A stretch of 29,783 nucleotides of DNA, taken from positions 1 through 29,783 of the forward strand of contig JBDIBA010000024.1 in NCBI GenBank assembly GCA_039812705.1. Reading direction: 5' to 3'. A program made the position numbers and the translations under genes. This stretch comes from JBDIBA01 sp039812705 (GTDB taxonomy: Bacteria; Actinomycetota; Acidimicrobiia; Acidimicrobiales; JBBSGY01). Below are positions 22,482 to 29,783 of this stretch, one piece after another (the first letter of the stretch is position 1; the number at the start of each line of letters is the position of its first letter). The notes below the pieces were generated by a model that did no database searches, had not been told where the DNA came from, and was given only the letters and a program-made list of their open reading frames with translations.

Positions 22482-23438
22482 CTACGAGCCCGGCTTTGCT
22501 GCTGCCTGGTTACCTTGTTGCATGGTTACAGCTTCAGCGCGCGCAGCCTTTACGGCTTCGGTCATTCCAGGTGGTGGATTCAACGCCAAGAACGCGTCGA
22601 ACTGCGTGATTGCCTCGGTTGGGTTGTTCTTGTCACGCAACATGGTGAAGCCCTTGAAAAAGCGTGCGTCCGGGTAGTTCGCGTCGGCTTCAATGGCGCG
22701 ATCAATCCAGATCAAGCCCTCGTCTGGCAATCCAGCCAGACGGATGAGCCAGCCCTTGTACGCAAGCGCCGTGGTGTTGGAAGGGTCAAGGGCAAGCGCT
22801 TTGTCATATGTGCGCACGGCGTCGGCCGGCTTGTTGGCAGCCGTTTGATTCCCAGCAGTCTCTAAGAAAGCAGCAACCCGGTTCGCACGGTCGGTCTGGG
22901 AACCGCCTGTGGAATCCGTGGTTGAACTGACAACACCGACACTCACAACTACTGCCATCAAACCGAGCAACAAAGCCCAAGTGACACGCTGTTGGTTCTT
23001 GCTGGCGTTGAACTGCGGTGCGGATTTTCGAGTTTGCGGTTCGACTTCGCGTTGCGTGCGCCATTTGCGAACCGTTGCAAACACGATCAACCCAGCTATC
23101 AGAACAACAAGAGGAACCAGCAGCCAAGGGAGCAGGCCCGCGCCTTCTTTCTTGGCCGTCACCAGAGCGGAATCGCCATATCGCGAAACAAAGAACTCGC
23201 GAATCTGTTCGTCGCTGCGACCGGCTTTCACCTGCGTTGCAATCTCGGCACGCGAGCTAACAGCCATCGGCGCTTCGCTTTCGGCAACCGACAAGCCTGC
23301 ACACGTTGGGCAACGGATTTGGTGCGATAAGGCCGAGACACGAGCCGCGGAGTCTGAACCGTTTTCTGTTGGCCATGAGGCAACGACAACGCAAAGCCCA
23401 ACAACGACAGCAAGAAACAGCCAAACTAAACGCTTCAC
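22482..23438 (-). CDS. ccmH: CcmH/CcmI fusion: cytochrome c-type biogenesis haem-ligation subunit
   Basis: The 318-residue protein starts with GTG at 23438, overlapping the ccmG stop as GTGA. After an N-terminal signal/anchor comes the CcmH motif IRCPTCAGLS with Cys43 and Cys46, which reduces or holds apocytochrome c. A membrane segment (LLPWLLVPLVVLIAGLIVF) follows, then a second (WALLLGLMAVVVSVGVV). The C-terminal half has TPR repeats (ADAVRTYDKALALDPSN, EGLIWIDRAIEADANYP, EAITQFDAFLALNPPP) as in CcmI, which binds the apocytochrome tail. The two functions are normally separate proteins in many species; fusion is also known in others. It is the last ccm gene of the operon. Confidence 0.92.
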   Translation of the reverse strand: MKRLVWLFLAVVVGLCVVVASWPTENGSDSAARVSALSHQIRCPTCAGLSVAESEAPMAVSSRAEIATQVKAGRSDEQIREFFVSRYGDSALVTAKKEGAGLLPWLLVPLVVLIAGLIVFATVRKWRTQREVEPQTRKSAPQFNASKNQQRVTWALLLGLMAVVVSVGVVSSTTDSTGGSQTDRANRVAAFLETAGNQTAANKPADAVRTYDKALALDPSNTTALAYKGWLIRLAGLPDEGLIWIDRAIEADANYPDARFFKGFTMLRDKNNPTEAITQFDAFLALNPPPGMTEAVKAARAEAVTMQQGNQAAAKPGS

Positions 23439-24022
23439 TGCTGCGTCTCTTTTGCAAGAACCGAGACCGTTACGCCGCCACTTATGTGACCGGTGATTGT
23501 GCCGCTGGGATCGACAATGAAGGTTTCGGGAAGCCCGCGAGCACCAAACGACAATGCAGTTGCGCCGGAGTCGTCCGCCAACACGGGCCACTCGCCACCG
23601 TTACGCGCAAAGAAGTCGGCAACATTGCTGGCCTTGTCTTGATATGCGACCGAAATCATTTGCGGGCCGTTTGCTTTGTCCTTGGAGTGCAGGTTGTAGA
23701 ACGCAAGCAGCTCGGGATGTTCTTCAATGCACGGCTGACACCATGTTGCGAAGAAATTGACGACCACCCAACGGCCACGCAGCTGTTCCAGGTTCACGCC
23801 TTGACCGTTGCTTGACCCACCGGCAATGGATTGGCCGATGATTTGCGGCGCCGGCTTGCCAATCAAGGCGCTCTTGGCGTTCTGAGCCTGGCGACTTTCG
23901 GGGGAGGGTCGCGATGCAAAGACCGCAACCAGTGCCACCAGTACAACGACAACTATTGCGGCAATTATTCGCGACCGTCGAACCGACGACTTGAGCTCGG
24001 AATTGCTTTGACTGTCAGACAT
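23435..24022 (-). CDS. ccmG: CcmG/TlpA-type thioredoxin-like protein
   Basis: The 195-residue protein has a hydrophobic N-terminal anchor (RIIAAIVVVVLVALVAVFAS) and a thioredoxin fold outside the membrane with the redox motif WCQPC (Cys95, Cys98), the cis-proline region ARGLPETFIVDPSG, and the FFATW block. CcmG reduces apocytochrome c disulfides before haem attachment. The start is ATG at 24022, preceded by AGGACGAG; an upstream ATG at 24037 is possible. It overlaps the ccmF stop by eight bases, and its own stop overlaps the ccmH(I) start. Confidence 0.93.
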   Translation of the reverse strand: MSDSQSNSELKSSVRRSRIIAAIVVVVLVALVAVFASRPSPESRQAQNAKSALIGKPAPQIIGQSIAGGSSNGQGVNLEQLRGRWVVVNFFATWCQPCIEEHPELLAFYNLHSKDKANGPQMISVAYQDKASNVADFFARNGGEWPVLADDSGATALSFGARGLPETFIVDPSGTITGHISGGVTVSVLAKETQQ

Positions 24023-26003
24023 TGTCTCGTCCTGCATCGAAGCGAACCGCCTCGGAACGCTCGGCTTCAGCAATGTCTACAGGTGGGTCCGGCTGACGCC
24101 TTCTTGACAGATTGCGTGGCAACAAGCACAACACAATGCCCAGCGTGAAGATGCCACCAGATGCCCACAGCCAACTGACCATTGGCATGACAATCACAGA
24201 AATCGCGACCGGGTCTGCTCGATTCTCAGGAACACGCACCAGCGTTAGATAAACGTCTTCTTTGAAACCGCTCATGACCGACGGCGTCCCAACGGCTTGC
24301 GACGCGTTCTTGTAGACCGAGAGCGCCGGACTACGAGTCGTTGCATCGTCAACAACAACGCGTGCAAAGGTCGACTCGCGGTTCGCGAACCTTTGGTCCT
24401 CGAGGCGCTCAAAAGCAATCTTGTGCCCACCAACGTAAACAACGTCACCAGGACGCATGGCTAACTCTGTCCGGGTGGTTGCCGCGTTACTGCCGATCAG
24501 TCCAAATGCGAGAACGGCAAGTGCAATGTGACACACCATTGCCCCGGTCTTGCGGCCGAGCAACGCCACCCAACCATTTGCTTTGACGCTCAGGGCGACT
24601 TCACGAAGTGATGTCGCAACAACAAGCGAAGCCAGCAAGATGGCAATGACCACCCAGAGCCCGCGAGCCCCTGATGCAACCGAAATGGCGGTGACGGCAA
24701 CAGACACGGCCGTGGGCACAAGCAGTCGGTTGCCAACCACGTCTGTCGAAGCGCCACGCCACGGCAAGACGGTCCCAACGGCCATCAAAAACAACAGCAC
24801 AAGGCCGAGCGGCCGCACCATCGAATCAAAGAACGGCCGTCCAACGGCGACGCGTTCGCCCTGAAACACTTCGGCAAGTAGCGGGAAGACCGTCCCGAGA
24901 AGGACGACAAAGGTGAGCACGGCAAACACAGCATTGTTCGCCAGAAATGCTGATTCACGCGACAGCGGAGACTTGATTGAACCCGGCGAAGACAACGCGC
25001 TTCCCCGCCAAAACACCAGTCCGCAGGCCGACACGACGACGACTCCGAAGAACGCAAGCAAAGTCGGGCCGATTGCGGACTCTGTAAACGCGTGCACGGA
25101 ATCAAGCACGCCCGAACGCGTAAAGAACGTGCCAAGAATCGTCAGCGAAAACGTTGCGGTGATGAGCGCGATATTCCAGATGCGCAACATCGCGCGACGC
25201 TCTTGAACCATCACCGAATGCAGATATGCCGTTGCCGTCAACCACGGAAGCAGCGACGCATTCTCAACGGGGTCCCATGCCCAATAGCCGCCCCAGCCAA
25301 GCACCTCGTAGCTCCACCAAGCACCCATCAAAATGCCGACAGTCAAGAAACCCCAAGCAGCTAGCGACCAACGCCGCGTAACGGCCAACCACTTCTCGTC
25401 CAATCGCCCCGTAATCAACGCAGCAACTGCGAAGCTGAATGGAACCGTAAAACCGACATAACCTAGATACAACAGCGGAGGGTGCAAAGCCATCAATGGG
25501 TGGTTTTGCAGCAATGGGTTTGGGCCACGTCCATCGGCCGGGATCTCTGACAGCGTCTTGAAAGGATCTGCCGGACCAACCATCAACCCAAAGAAAAACG
25601 CTGCAACCAAACAGCAAACAACAAGCGCCCACCCGACAACCGGGTCTTGACGGCGCTTGGCGAACACTTTGACACCAAGGGCGATGTAGCCACACAACAC
25701 AAGTGCCCAAAGAAGAATGGACCCTTCAAGCGCGGACCACATTCCCGCAATTGTGAAGAGCAAAGGAGTCTCGCGACTGTTGTTCTGAGCAACAAACTGC
25801 AGGGAAAAGTCGTGGCTCAACAATGCGTTCTGCATTGCAAGTACGCCAAGGCATGCACCGGCCAGCATCGTCCAAACAAAGACCGACATCTTGTTGTGGG
25901 CGTCGTTGTTGCCCGATAGCAACCTGCGAACACCTACAACCACACCGCCAAGTGCGGACAAGAAACCCAACAGTACGCCGGCATGGCCCACGAATGAGTT
26001 CAT
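24015..26003 (-). CDS. ccmF: CcmF, haem lyase core subunit
   Basis: The 662-residue protein is a multi-spanning membrane protein with a clear WWD domain (GWGGYWAWDPVENASLLPW) that holds haem at the lyase site. The upstream histidine-bearing loop (QNHPLMALHPPLLYLGY) and the C-terminal extracytoplasmic part (PGDVVYVGGHKIAFERLED) are as expected for CcmF rather than CcmC. It transfers haem from CcmE to apocytochrome c together with CcmH/I. The ATG at 26003 overlaps the ccmE stop as ATGA. Its length matches the family (about 650). Confidence 0.95.
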   Translation of the reverse strand: MNSFVGHAGVLLGFLSALGGVVVGVRRLLSGNNDAHNKMSVFVWTMLAGACLGVLAMQNALLSHDFSLQFVAQNNSRETPLLFTIAGMWSALEGSILLWALVLCGYIALGVKVFAKRRQDPVVGWALVVCCLVAAFFFGLMVGPADPFKTLSEIPADGRGPNPLLQNHPLMALHPPLLYLGYVGFTVPFSFAVAALITGRLDEKWLAVTRRWSLAAWGFLTVGILMGAWWSYEVLGWGGYWAWDPVENASLLPWLTATAYLHSVMVQERRAMLRIWNIALITATFSLTILGTFFTRSGVLDSVHAFTESAIGPTLLAFFGVVVVSACGLVFWRGSALSSPGSIKSPLSRESAFLANNAVFAVLTFVVLLGTVFPLLAEVFQGERVAVGRPFFDSMVRPLGLVLLFLMAVGTVLPWRGASTDVVGNRLLVPTAVSVAVTAISVASGARGLWVVIAILLASLVVATSLREVALSVKANGWVALLGRKTGAMVCHIALAVLAFGLIGSNAATTRTELAMRPGDVVYVGGHKIAFERLEDQRFANRESTFARVVVDDATTRSPALSVYKNASQAVGTPSVMSGFKEDVYLTLVRVPENRADPVAISVIVMPMVSWLWASGGIFTLGIVLCLLPRNLSRRRQPDPPVDIAEAERSEAVRFDAGRDNV

Positions 26004-26470
26004 TGATTCTGCTGTCCGCTTACGCGCTCTGGGTGCTCAGCTTCATAGTCACTGGTGTGCCTAACCATGATGCGATCGGAATCAAACACGTTTGAACCCG
26101 TCTGAAAGCTGCCTTCAACCACCACTGGAATGTTGTCCTGAAAGATTCCAAGAGGCTGACCCGTGTTGCGAACGTCAATCGTTGCTCCCTTGTCGGCAAG
26201 TTGAAACTTGGTCACTTCGCCTTCTTCGGAGATGCTCTTGTCAACAACCATTCCCTCCAAGCGAAAGCGCTTGCCATCTAGCGCGTCACGCTCGGCAACA
26301 GCTTCGGACGCGGTCTTGAAGTAAACGGTTGCGTCACCAAGGCCACGCATCAACAAGACACCCAGCGCAATTGCAATCACAACGCCTGCAACAATCAACG
26401 CAATCTTTGTTTTCTTGTTCTGCGTCTTGGCGGATTCCAGTTCGTTGCGAATTTCAGTTGTTGTGCTCAT
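26000..26470 (-). CDS. ccmE: CcmE, haem chaperone
   Basis: The 156-residue protein has one N-terminal membrane anchor (KIALIVAGVVIAIALGVLLM) and a beta-barrel OB fold outside the membrane (FRLEGMVVDKSI, KFQLADKGATIDV, VVVEGSF). The haem-binding motif is the classical HxxxY: VRHTSDY, His138 and Tyr142, rather than the CxxxY variant found in some archaea and Gram-positive lineages. CcmE carries haem covalently to CcmF. The start ATG at 26470 overlaps the ccmD stop (ATGA), and the stop overlaps the ccmF start. Confidence 0.95.
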   Translation of the reverse strand: MSTTTEIRNELESAKTQNKKTKIALIVAGVVIAIALGVLLMRGLGDATVYFKTASEAVAERDALDGKRFRLEGMVVDKSISEEGEVTKFQLADKGATIDVRNTGQPLGIFQDNIPVVVEGSFQTGSNVFDSDRIMVRHTSDYEAEHPERVSGQQNQ

Positions 26471-26625
26471 TGCGACTTTGCTTTCGTGCGCGCAACGGAC
26501 GAGGTCTGCTCCCGCGACGACTCTGTCAGTCCACGCAAAGCTTGCTTTTCTCGCATCAAGACGTTGATGACGTAAGCCAACAAGACAACGGAGACAATTA
26601 GAAAGGCAGCAATCACATAGCTCAT
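26467..26625 (-). CDS. ccmD: CcmD-like small membrane protein
   Basis: A 52-residue protein with one membrane helix (YVIAAFLIVSVVLLAYVINV) and a charged tail (MREKQALRGLTESSREQ). Position between ccmC and ccmE and the size fit CcmD, which helps release holo-CcmE from the CcmABC complex. ATG at 26625 overlaps the ccmC stop (ATGA) and the TGA at 26467 overlaps the ccmE start. A longer in-frame extension is not supported. Sequence conservation in this family is low, so the name rests on context. Confidence 0.85.
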   Translation of the reverse strand: MSYVIAAFLIVSVVLLAYVINVLMREKQALRGLTESSREQTSSVARTKAKSQ

Positions 26626-27344
26626 TGCATTACTCCTGCTCTTTTGATTTCTTTGCGGCGCAAGATAATCGCGCGGTCTAGCTCTGCAGTTTCCATCTGA
26701 CGCTGCAGCCTTTCCACGCGGAACCTGTGAACAAGAATCCAGGCAAACAGCAATGACAGTGCAAGAAATGACCACAACATGGTGAACAACTGCACACCTT
26801 CAATGGTCGGGTCTGGTCGAAGCAACGTGCGGCCCTGGTGAAGCGTTCGCCACCATTCGACAGAGAAGTGAACAATCGGAACGTCAATGATTGCAATCAA
26901 CGCCGCAATTGCGCTTCTGCGTGCACGCTTCTCATCGGGACCACTAGACCTGCGAAGTGCCAAGTAGCCCACGAACAGTGTGAAAAGCAGTGCGGTTGAG
27001 GTCAGGCGTGCGTCCCAGGTCCACCAGACACCCCAAACCGGACGACCCCAGATGGCTCCGGTAATCAGCGCGAGTCCACAAAAGACAACACCGACCTCGG
27101 CTGCCGCGCCGGCAAGCGTATCCCAAAACATCGAACGCGTACGAGGAATGAGGTTGAGCGCGCTGGCAGCCGCACAAATACCAAACGCCGTGTATGTGAC
27201 CCAAGCAGTTGCCGGGTGCACGTAGATCAACCGCGCGTATTCACCTTGAATGACGTCGGGCGGCACAACAAAGAGCGCGAATCCAACAAGGACTGTCAAA
27301 GAAACAATCGTTGCGGCTCCCAAAATACGAACCAGTAACTTCAC
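26622..27344 (-). CDS. ccmC: CcmC, haem-handling WWD membrane protein
   Basis: The 240-residue protein has six hydrophobic segments and the WWD motif PVWGVWWTWDARLTS. Periplasmic-side histidines in YVHPATAWVTY and PIVHFSVEWWRTLHQG should ligate haem. CcmC loads haem onto CcmE. The start is GTG at 27344, overlapping the ccmB stop as GTGA; longer upstream frames run into ccmB and lack conservation. The stop overlaps the start of ccmD. Confidence 0.94.
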   Translation of the reverse strand: MKLLVRILGAATIVSLTVLVGFALFVVPPDVIQGEYARLIYVHPATAWVTYTAFGICAAASALNLIPRTRSMFWDTLAGAAAEVGVVFCGLALITGAIWGRPVWGVWWTWDARLTSTALLFTLFVGYLALRRSSGPDEKRARRSAIAALIAIIDVPIVHFSVEWWRTLHQGRTLLRPDPTIEGVQLFTMLWSFLALSLLFAWILVHRFRVERLQRQMETAELDRAIILRRKEIKRAGVMQ

Positions 27345-28006
27345 GCATCCTCCATCAATGGACCAAATGCAACCGAACCGGCTGCCAAGTAAACAACTGC
27401 AAACACTGCCAACACTTGCACCCAAACGCCGTAGTCGAGACCAATACCAATGGCGGCTTCGCTGGCGCGTGTTGCCGCCAATAGCACCGGCGCAATCACC
27501 GGCAAGAACATCAGCGGCAAAAGTGCTTCGCGAGCACTGATTGCACCAGAGAAAGACCCATAAATGGTGCCAACTGCTGCAATGCCGGCCGTTGTCAGCA
27601 AACAAACAGGAATCATGTCAACGGCGGCCGACACATCGACGTTGTAAAGAACGACAACCCCTGCAAGCAAGATGCATTCCAAGACCAACAACTGCACACC
27701 CAGCGCTGCAGCCTTGCCAAGGAACACAGCAGTCGGACCAAGACCCGACATCTTCAAGAACTCAAACGCACTGCCACCGGACTCAATGGCAAAGGAACGC
27801 TGGATCGCCATCAGCGCCGACAACAACACGGCAATCCAAAACAAGCCAGGTGCTGCCTTGTCCAGCGTTGCGCGATCTGGGTCTAGGGCAAAGGCAAACA
27901 ACACCAGCATCACCAGTGCAAAAGGAATTACGTGAGCGGTGCTTGCAAGGGAGCGCCGCTCAATCAACAGGTCCTTGCGCATTACCAACATTGCTTCACG
28001 AAACAC
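27341..28006 (-). CDS. ccmB: CcmB, haem exporter membrane subunit
   Basis: The 221-residue protein has six hydrophobic segments and the CcmB pattern: cytosolic start FREAMLVMRKDLLIERR, the FEFLKMSG segment, and a loop with SAREALLPLMFLPVIAP. With CcmA it forms the ABC module that releases holo-CcmE. I chose GTG at 28006 because AGGCGG lies six bases upstream and other actinobacterial CcmB proteins start like this; it overlaps ccmA by eleven bases. An ATG at 27991 is the alternative. Its stop overlaps the ccmC start. Confidence 0.93.
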   Translation of the reverse strand: MFREAMLVMRKDLLIERRSLASTAHVIPFALVMLVLFAFALDPDRATLDKAAPGLFWIAVLLSALMAIQRSFAIESGGSAFEFLKMSGLGPTAVFLGKAAALGVQLLVLECILLAGVVVLYNVDVSAAVDMIPVCLLTTAGIAAVGTIYGSFSGAISAREALLPLMFLPVIAPVLLAATRASEAAIGIGLDYGVWVQVLAVFAVVYLAAGSVAFGPLMEDA

Positions 28007-28649
28007 GCAGCACCGCCTGTTCGACAATGCCGTTGCGCACTTCGACTTCTTTGTCGACAATGCCGGAGAAGAGGTCTTCGTGCGTAGTCAGAATCACGGT
28101 TCGAGCCTGACTGCGCGCCTCTTCAACAAGGTCGACCACGAGGGACTTTCCTTCCGAATCGAGGCCGGCAAGGGGCTCGTCTAACAACCACAACGCGGAG
28201 TCTCGGACCAACATGACAGCCAGTGATGCCCTGCGTCGCTGTCCCGAAGATGCCTGCTTGGCAGGAACGCGGCTTTCACGAGAATGAAGGCCTACGCGCG
28301 CCAGTGCAGGCTCAGCGGATTCGACGGACTTGCCGAGGCACTGGGCAGCCAGTTGCACGTTTTCCAACAGCGTCAGCTCGTCATAAAGGCTCGGCGTGTG
28401 TCCGAGGTAAGTGAAACGGCGTCTCAGAATTCGCGCGTTTGCCCCGACGTCCAAACCAAACACCTCGCAACTGCCCGATCGCAGACTTGTGAGGCCCGCA
28501 ATCACGCGCAACAAGGTTGTTTTTCCCGCGCCGTTGCTGCCGCCAACTGCAACCAATTCGCCCTCGCCAACCGCGAGATCTGCATCAACAAGCACGGGGT
28601 AGTCATTGATGACACAGATTGCTGAACGAAGATTGACGGCCAAAATCAC
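27996..28649 (-). CDS. ccmA: CcmA, ABC ATPase of cytochrome c maturation
   Basis: The 217-residue ATPase has Walker A GSNGAGKTT, the signature ASSGQRRR, and Walker B LWLLDEPLAGLD with a switch histidine in LTTHED. The size and order before ccmB identify CcmA, the energising subunit of the CcmABCD complex. It starts with GTG at 28649 and is the first gene of the operon ccmABCDEFGH(I). A TAATGT box at 28664-28659 lies nine bases before the GTG, so the message may have almost no leader. The divergent sortase begins nearby. Confidence 0.94.
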   Translation of the reverse strand: MILAVNLRSAICVINDYPVLVDADLAVGEGELVAVGGSNGAGKTTLLRVIAGLTSLRSGSCEVFGLDVGANARILRRRFTYLGHTPSLYDELTLLENVQLAAQCLGKSVESAEPALARVGLHSRESRVPAKQASSGQRRRASLAVMLVRDSALWLLDEPLAGLDSEGKSLVVDLVEEARSQARTVILTTHEDLFSGIVDKEVEVRNGIVEQAVLRVS

Positions 28650-28715
28650 AACACGTTGACATTAGGGGCCAACAACACCCTTCGTTCGCTAGCCCTTATT
28701 CGCTACCCTCTTTAT
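28650..28715. promoter_or_regulatory. Divergent ccm operon / sortase promoter region
   Basis: Between ccmA and the sortase, 66 bases must hold both promoters. On the minus strand TAATGT (28664-28659) is a -10 candidate for ccmA. On the plus strand TACCCT (28704-28709) is six bases before GTG at 28716 and would give a leaderless sortase message. Neither has a convincing -35. Confidence 0.4.
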
Positions 28716-29717
28716 GTGAGCTGGAAATACACGACCCTGTCGATCCTGGGACGAATCTTCACTGCTGCCGGGATCATTGTCTTCTTGTTTGTCGGTTACC
28801 AGCTCTGGGGCACCAACCTGGCCGAGGCGCGCAACCAAGACCAGCTGCAAGAAGAAGCCAAGGCCCTCTTTTCCGAGCCCGGCTCAAATGAGACGACAAC
28901 GACCACGGCAGCCCCCGGCTCACCGACAACCAAGCCTGGCTCGACACCCACGACGGCCGCCCCAACCGGACCTCCACCTCCCCCAACCGGCTCGGCCGTG
29001 GCAATCATCAAGATTCCCAAGATCAAGCTGCAAAAGGCAGTCGTTGAAGGAACAAACGTCGGCGACCTCAAGAAGGGCCCCGGCCACTACACAGGCACCC
29101 CATTGCCAGGGCAGCCCGGGAACGCGGCCATTGCCGGTCACCGCACGACATACGGAGCCCCATTCGGAGACCTTGGTTTGCTGAAGGCGGGCGACGAGAT
29201 TGACGTCACCACCCGTCAAGGCCAGTTCGTTTACCGAGTCAGCAACATCAAGGTCGTCTCGCCATCTGACGTAAGCGTCATCAAGAACACTTCGGACAAC
29301 CGCCTGACGCTGACCACCTGCCACCCCAAGTTCTCGGCCGCTCAGCGTCTCATCATCACAGCAGCACTTGCGCCGGGCGAGAAACCTGCACCGGCATCGG
29401 CCCCGGCAACCACCGCTCCCCCAACAACGGCAACAAGTGCTTTGCCTGGTGAGGCAACAACGACTACCGCCGCGCCCGAACAAGTTGAAGACATCACCAA
29501 CGATCCGCTGAATGGCGCCGACCTTTCCGGCACCGAGTCCCACAAGGGCCCCGCGATTCTCTGGGGCGCAATTTCGGCACTCGTACTCTGCTGCACGTGG
29601 GGCGCGGGCCGTTTGTTCAGCTTCTGGCCATCATGGATGATCGGGACTCCGGTCTTCCTGGTGGTTCTCTTCATCTTCTTTGAGAACTTCGCGGTCCTGC
29701 TGCCGGCTAACGCCTAA
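28716..29717 (+). CDS. Class E-like sortase
   Basis: The 334-residue protein has a membrane segment near the N-terminus (ILGRIFTAAGIIVFLFVGY), a Thr/Pro/Ala-rich linker, and the sortase catalytic core: His142 in AIAGHRTTYG, Cys202 in LTLTTCHPK, and Arg211 in AQRLIITA. A second Thr/Pro linker and two more hydrophobic segments close the protein. It covalently attaches proteins carrying a sorting motif to cell-wall or pilus material. GTG at 28716 is chosen as start because TACCCT precedes it; a TTG at 28656 would add twenty residues. No gene in the window encodes a clear sorting motif, so its substrates lie elsewhere. Confidence 0.9.
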   Translation: MSWKYTTLSILGRIFTAAGIIVFLFVGYQLWGTNLAEARNQDQLQEEAKALFSEPGSNETTTTTAAPGSPTTKPGSTPTTAAPTGPPPPPTGSAVAIIKIPKIKLQKAVVEGTNVGDLKKGPGHYTGTPLPGQPGNAAIAGHRTTYGAPFGDLGLLKAGDEIDVTTRQGQFVYRVSNIKVVSPSDVSVIKNTSDNRLTLTTCHPKFSAAQRLIITAALAPGEKPAPASAPATTAPPTTATSALPGEATTTTAAPEQVEDITNDPLNGADLSGTESHKGPAILWGAISALVLCCTWGAGRLFSFWPSWMIGTPVFLVVLFIFFENFAVLLPANA

Positions 29718-29725
29718 CAGCTCAC

Positions 29726-29783
29726 TCGCCTAACAACCCACTCGCTCGACAACCCAGCCGAGGTTGGTTCAGCCGAGGTTGGT
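29726..29783 (+). repeat. Short tandem repeats after the sortase gene (window edge)
   Basis: A 16-base unit is repeated with changes (CTCGCCTAACAACCCA at 29726-29741, CTCGCTCGACAACCCA at 29742-29757). It is followed by two copies of CAGCCGAGGTTGGT (29755-29768 and 29770-29783), spaced by one T and cut by the window end. CAACC and GGTTG can also pair into a hairpin. No gene starts here. Confidence 0.7.

Noticed and set aside
23439..23591. A longer N-terminus for the CcmH/I protein
   Set aside because: The extension is Arg/His/Trp-rich shadow of ccmG; GTG at 23438 gives a proper signal anchor and a GTGA overlap.
27345..27605. A longer N-terminus for CcmC
   Set aside because: It overlaps ccmB in another frame and has shadow-like composition; GTG at 27344 in a GTGA overlap fits the family length.

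Overview
The window (29.8 kb, GC slightly above half as judged by eye) looks like chromosomal DNA of an actinobacterium. Several families point there: an ImuA'-ImuB-DnaE2 mutasome under a Cheo-type LexA box; the trio MSMEG_4193-family histidine phosphatase, DUF3090 and SCO1664-family kinase-like protein; a DUF3107 protein; a PdtaS-type sensor kinase; a SigB/SigF-type sigma factor; and a class E-like sortase. The moderate GC, heavy use of GTG starts and a complete System I cytochrome c maturation operon suggest the class Acidimicrobiia (perhaps a freshwater Ilumatobacteraceae-like lineage). That placement is inference; no marker gene such as rRNA is present.

Layout. 1-7.8 kb: an unrecognised propeller-like protein, dnaE2, an orphan PAS histidine kinase on the opposite strand, then imuB and imuA', whose promoter carries a perfect LexA box. 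7.8-10.6 kb: a two-PAS SpoIIE/PP2C-type phosphatase, a 15-bp perfect inverted repeat, and a secreted C39-like peptidase with a long Asp/Ser stalk and an unusual repetitive leader. 10.6-11.3 kb: an IS3-family remnant joined to an orphan 3' gene fragment, the only clear sign of mobile DNA. 11.3-13.2 kb: the actinobacterial trio. 13.4-15.4 kb: a degenerate RsbW-like anti-sigma gene, its sigma factor and a diacylglycerol-kinase-like lipid kinase, translationally coupled. 15.4-18.4 kb: pdtaS, DUF3107 and a dGTPase. 18.4-19.9 kb: an O6-alkylguanine methyltransferase with an added C-terminal Ada-like metal-binding domain, and an Mrp ATPase. 20.0-22.5 kb: an ABC-F ATPase and a membrane-anchored GH16 protein. 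22.5-28.6 kb: ccmABCDEFGH(I), almost every junction overlapping (ATGA or GTGA). 28.7-29.7 kb: a sortase, followed by short tandem repeats running off the window.

How the genes fit together. The DnaE2/ImuA'/ImuB proteins form an SOS-induced translesion system; the methyltransferase and dGTPase add repair and dNTP control. The PP2C phosphatase, RsbW-like protein and sigma factor look like parts of a partner-switching stress circuit with no STAS antagonist in the window. The ccm genes form a full haem-ligation pathway. Packing is extreme: three tail-to-tail gene pairs share four-base stop overlaps and a fourth pair is one base apart. No tRNA, rRNA or CRISPR array was seen.
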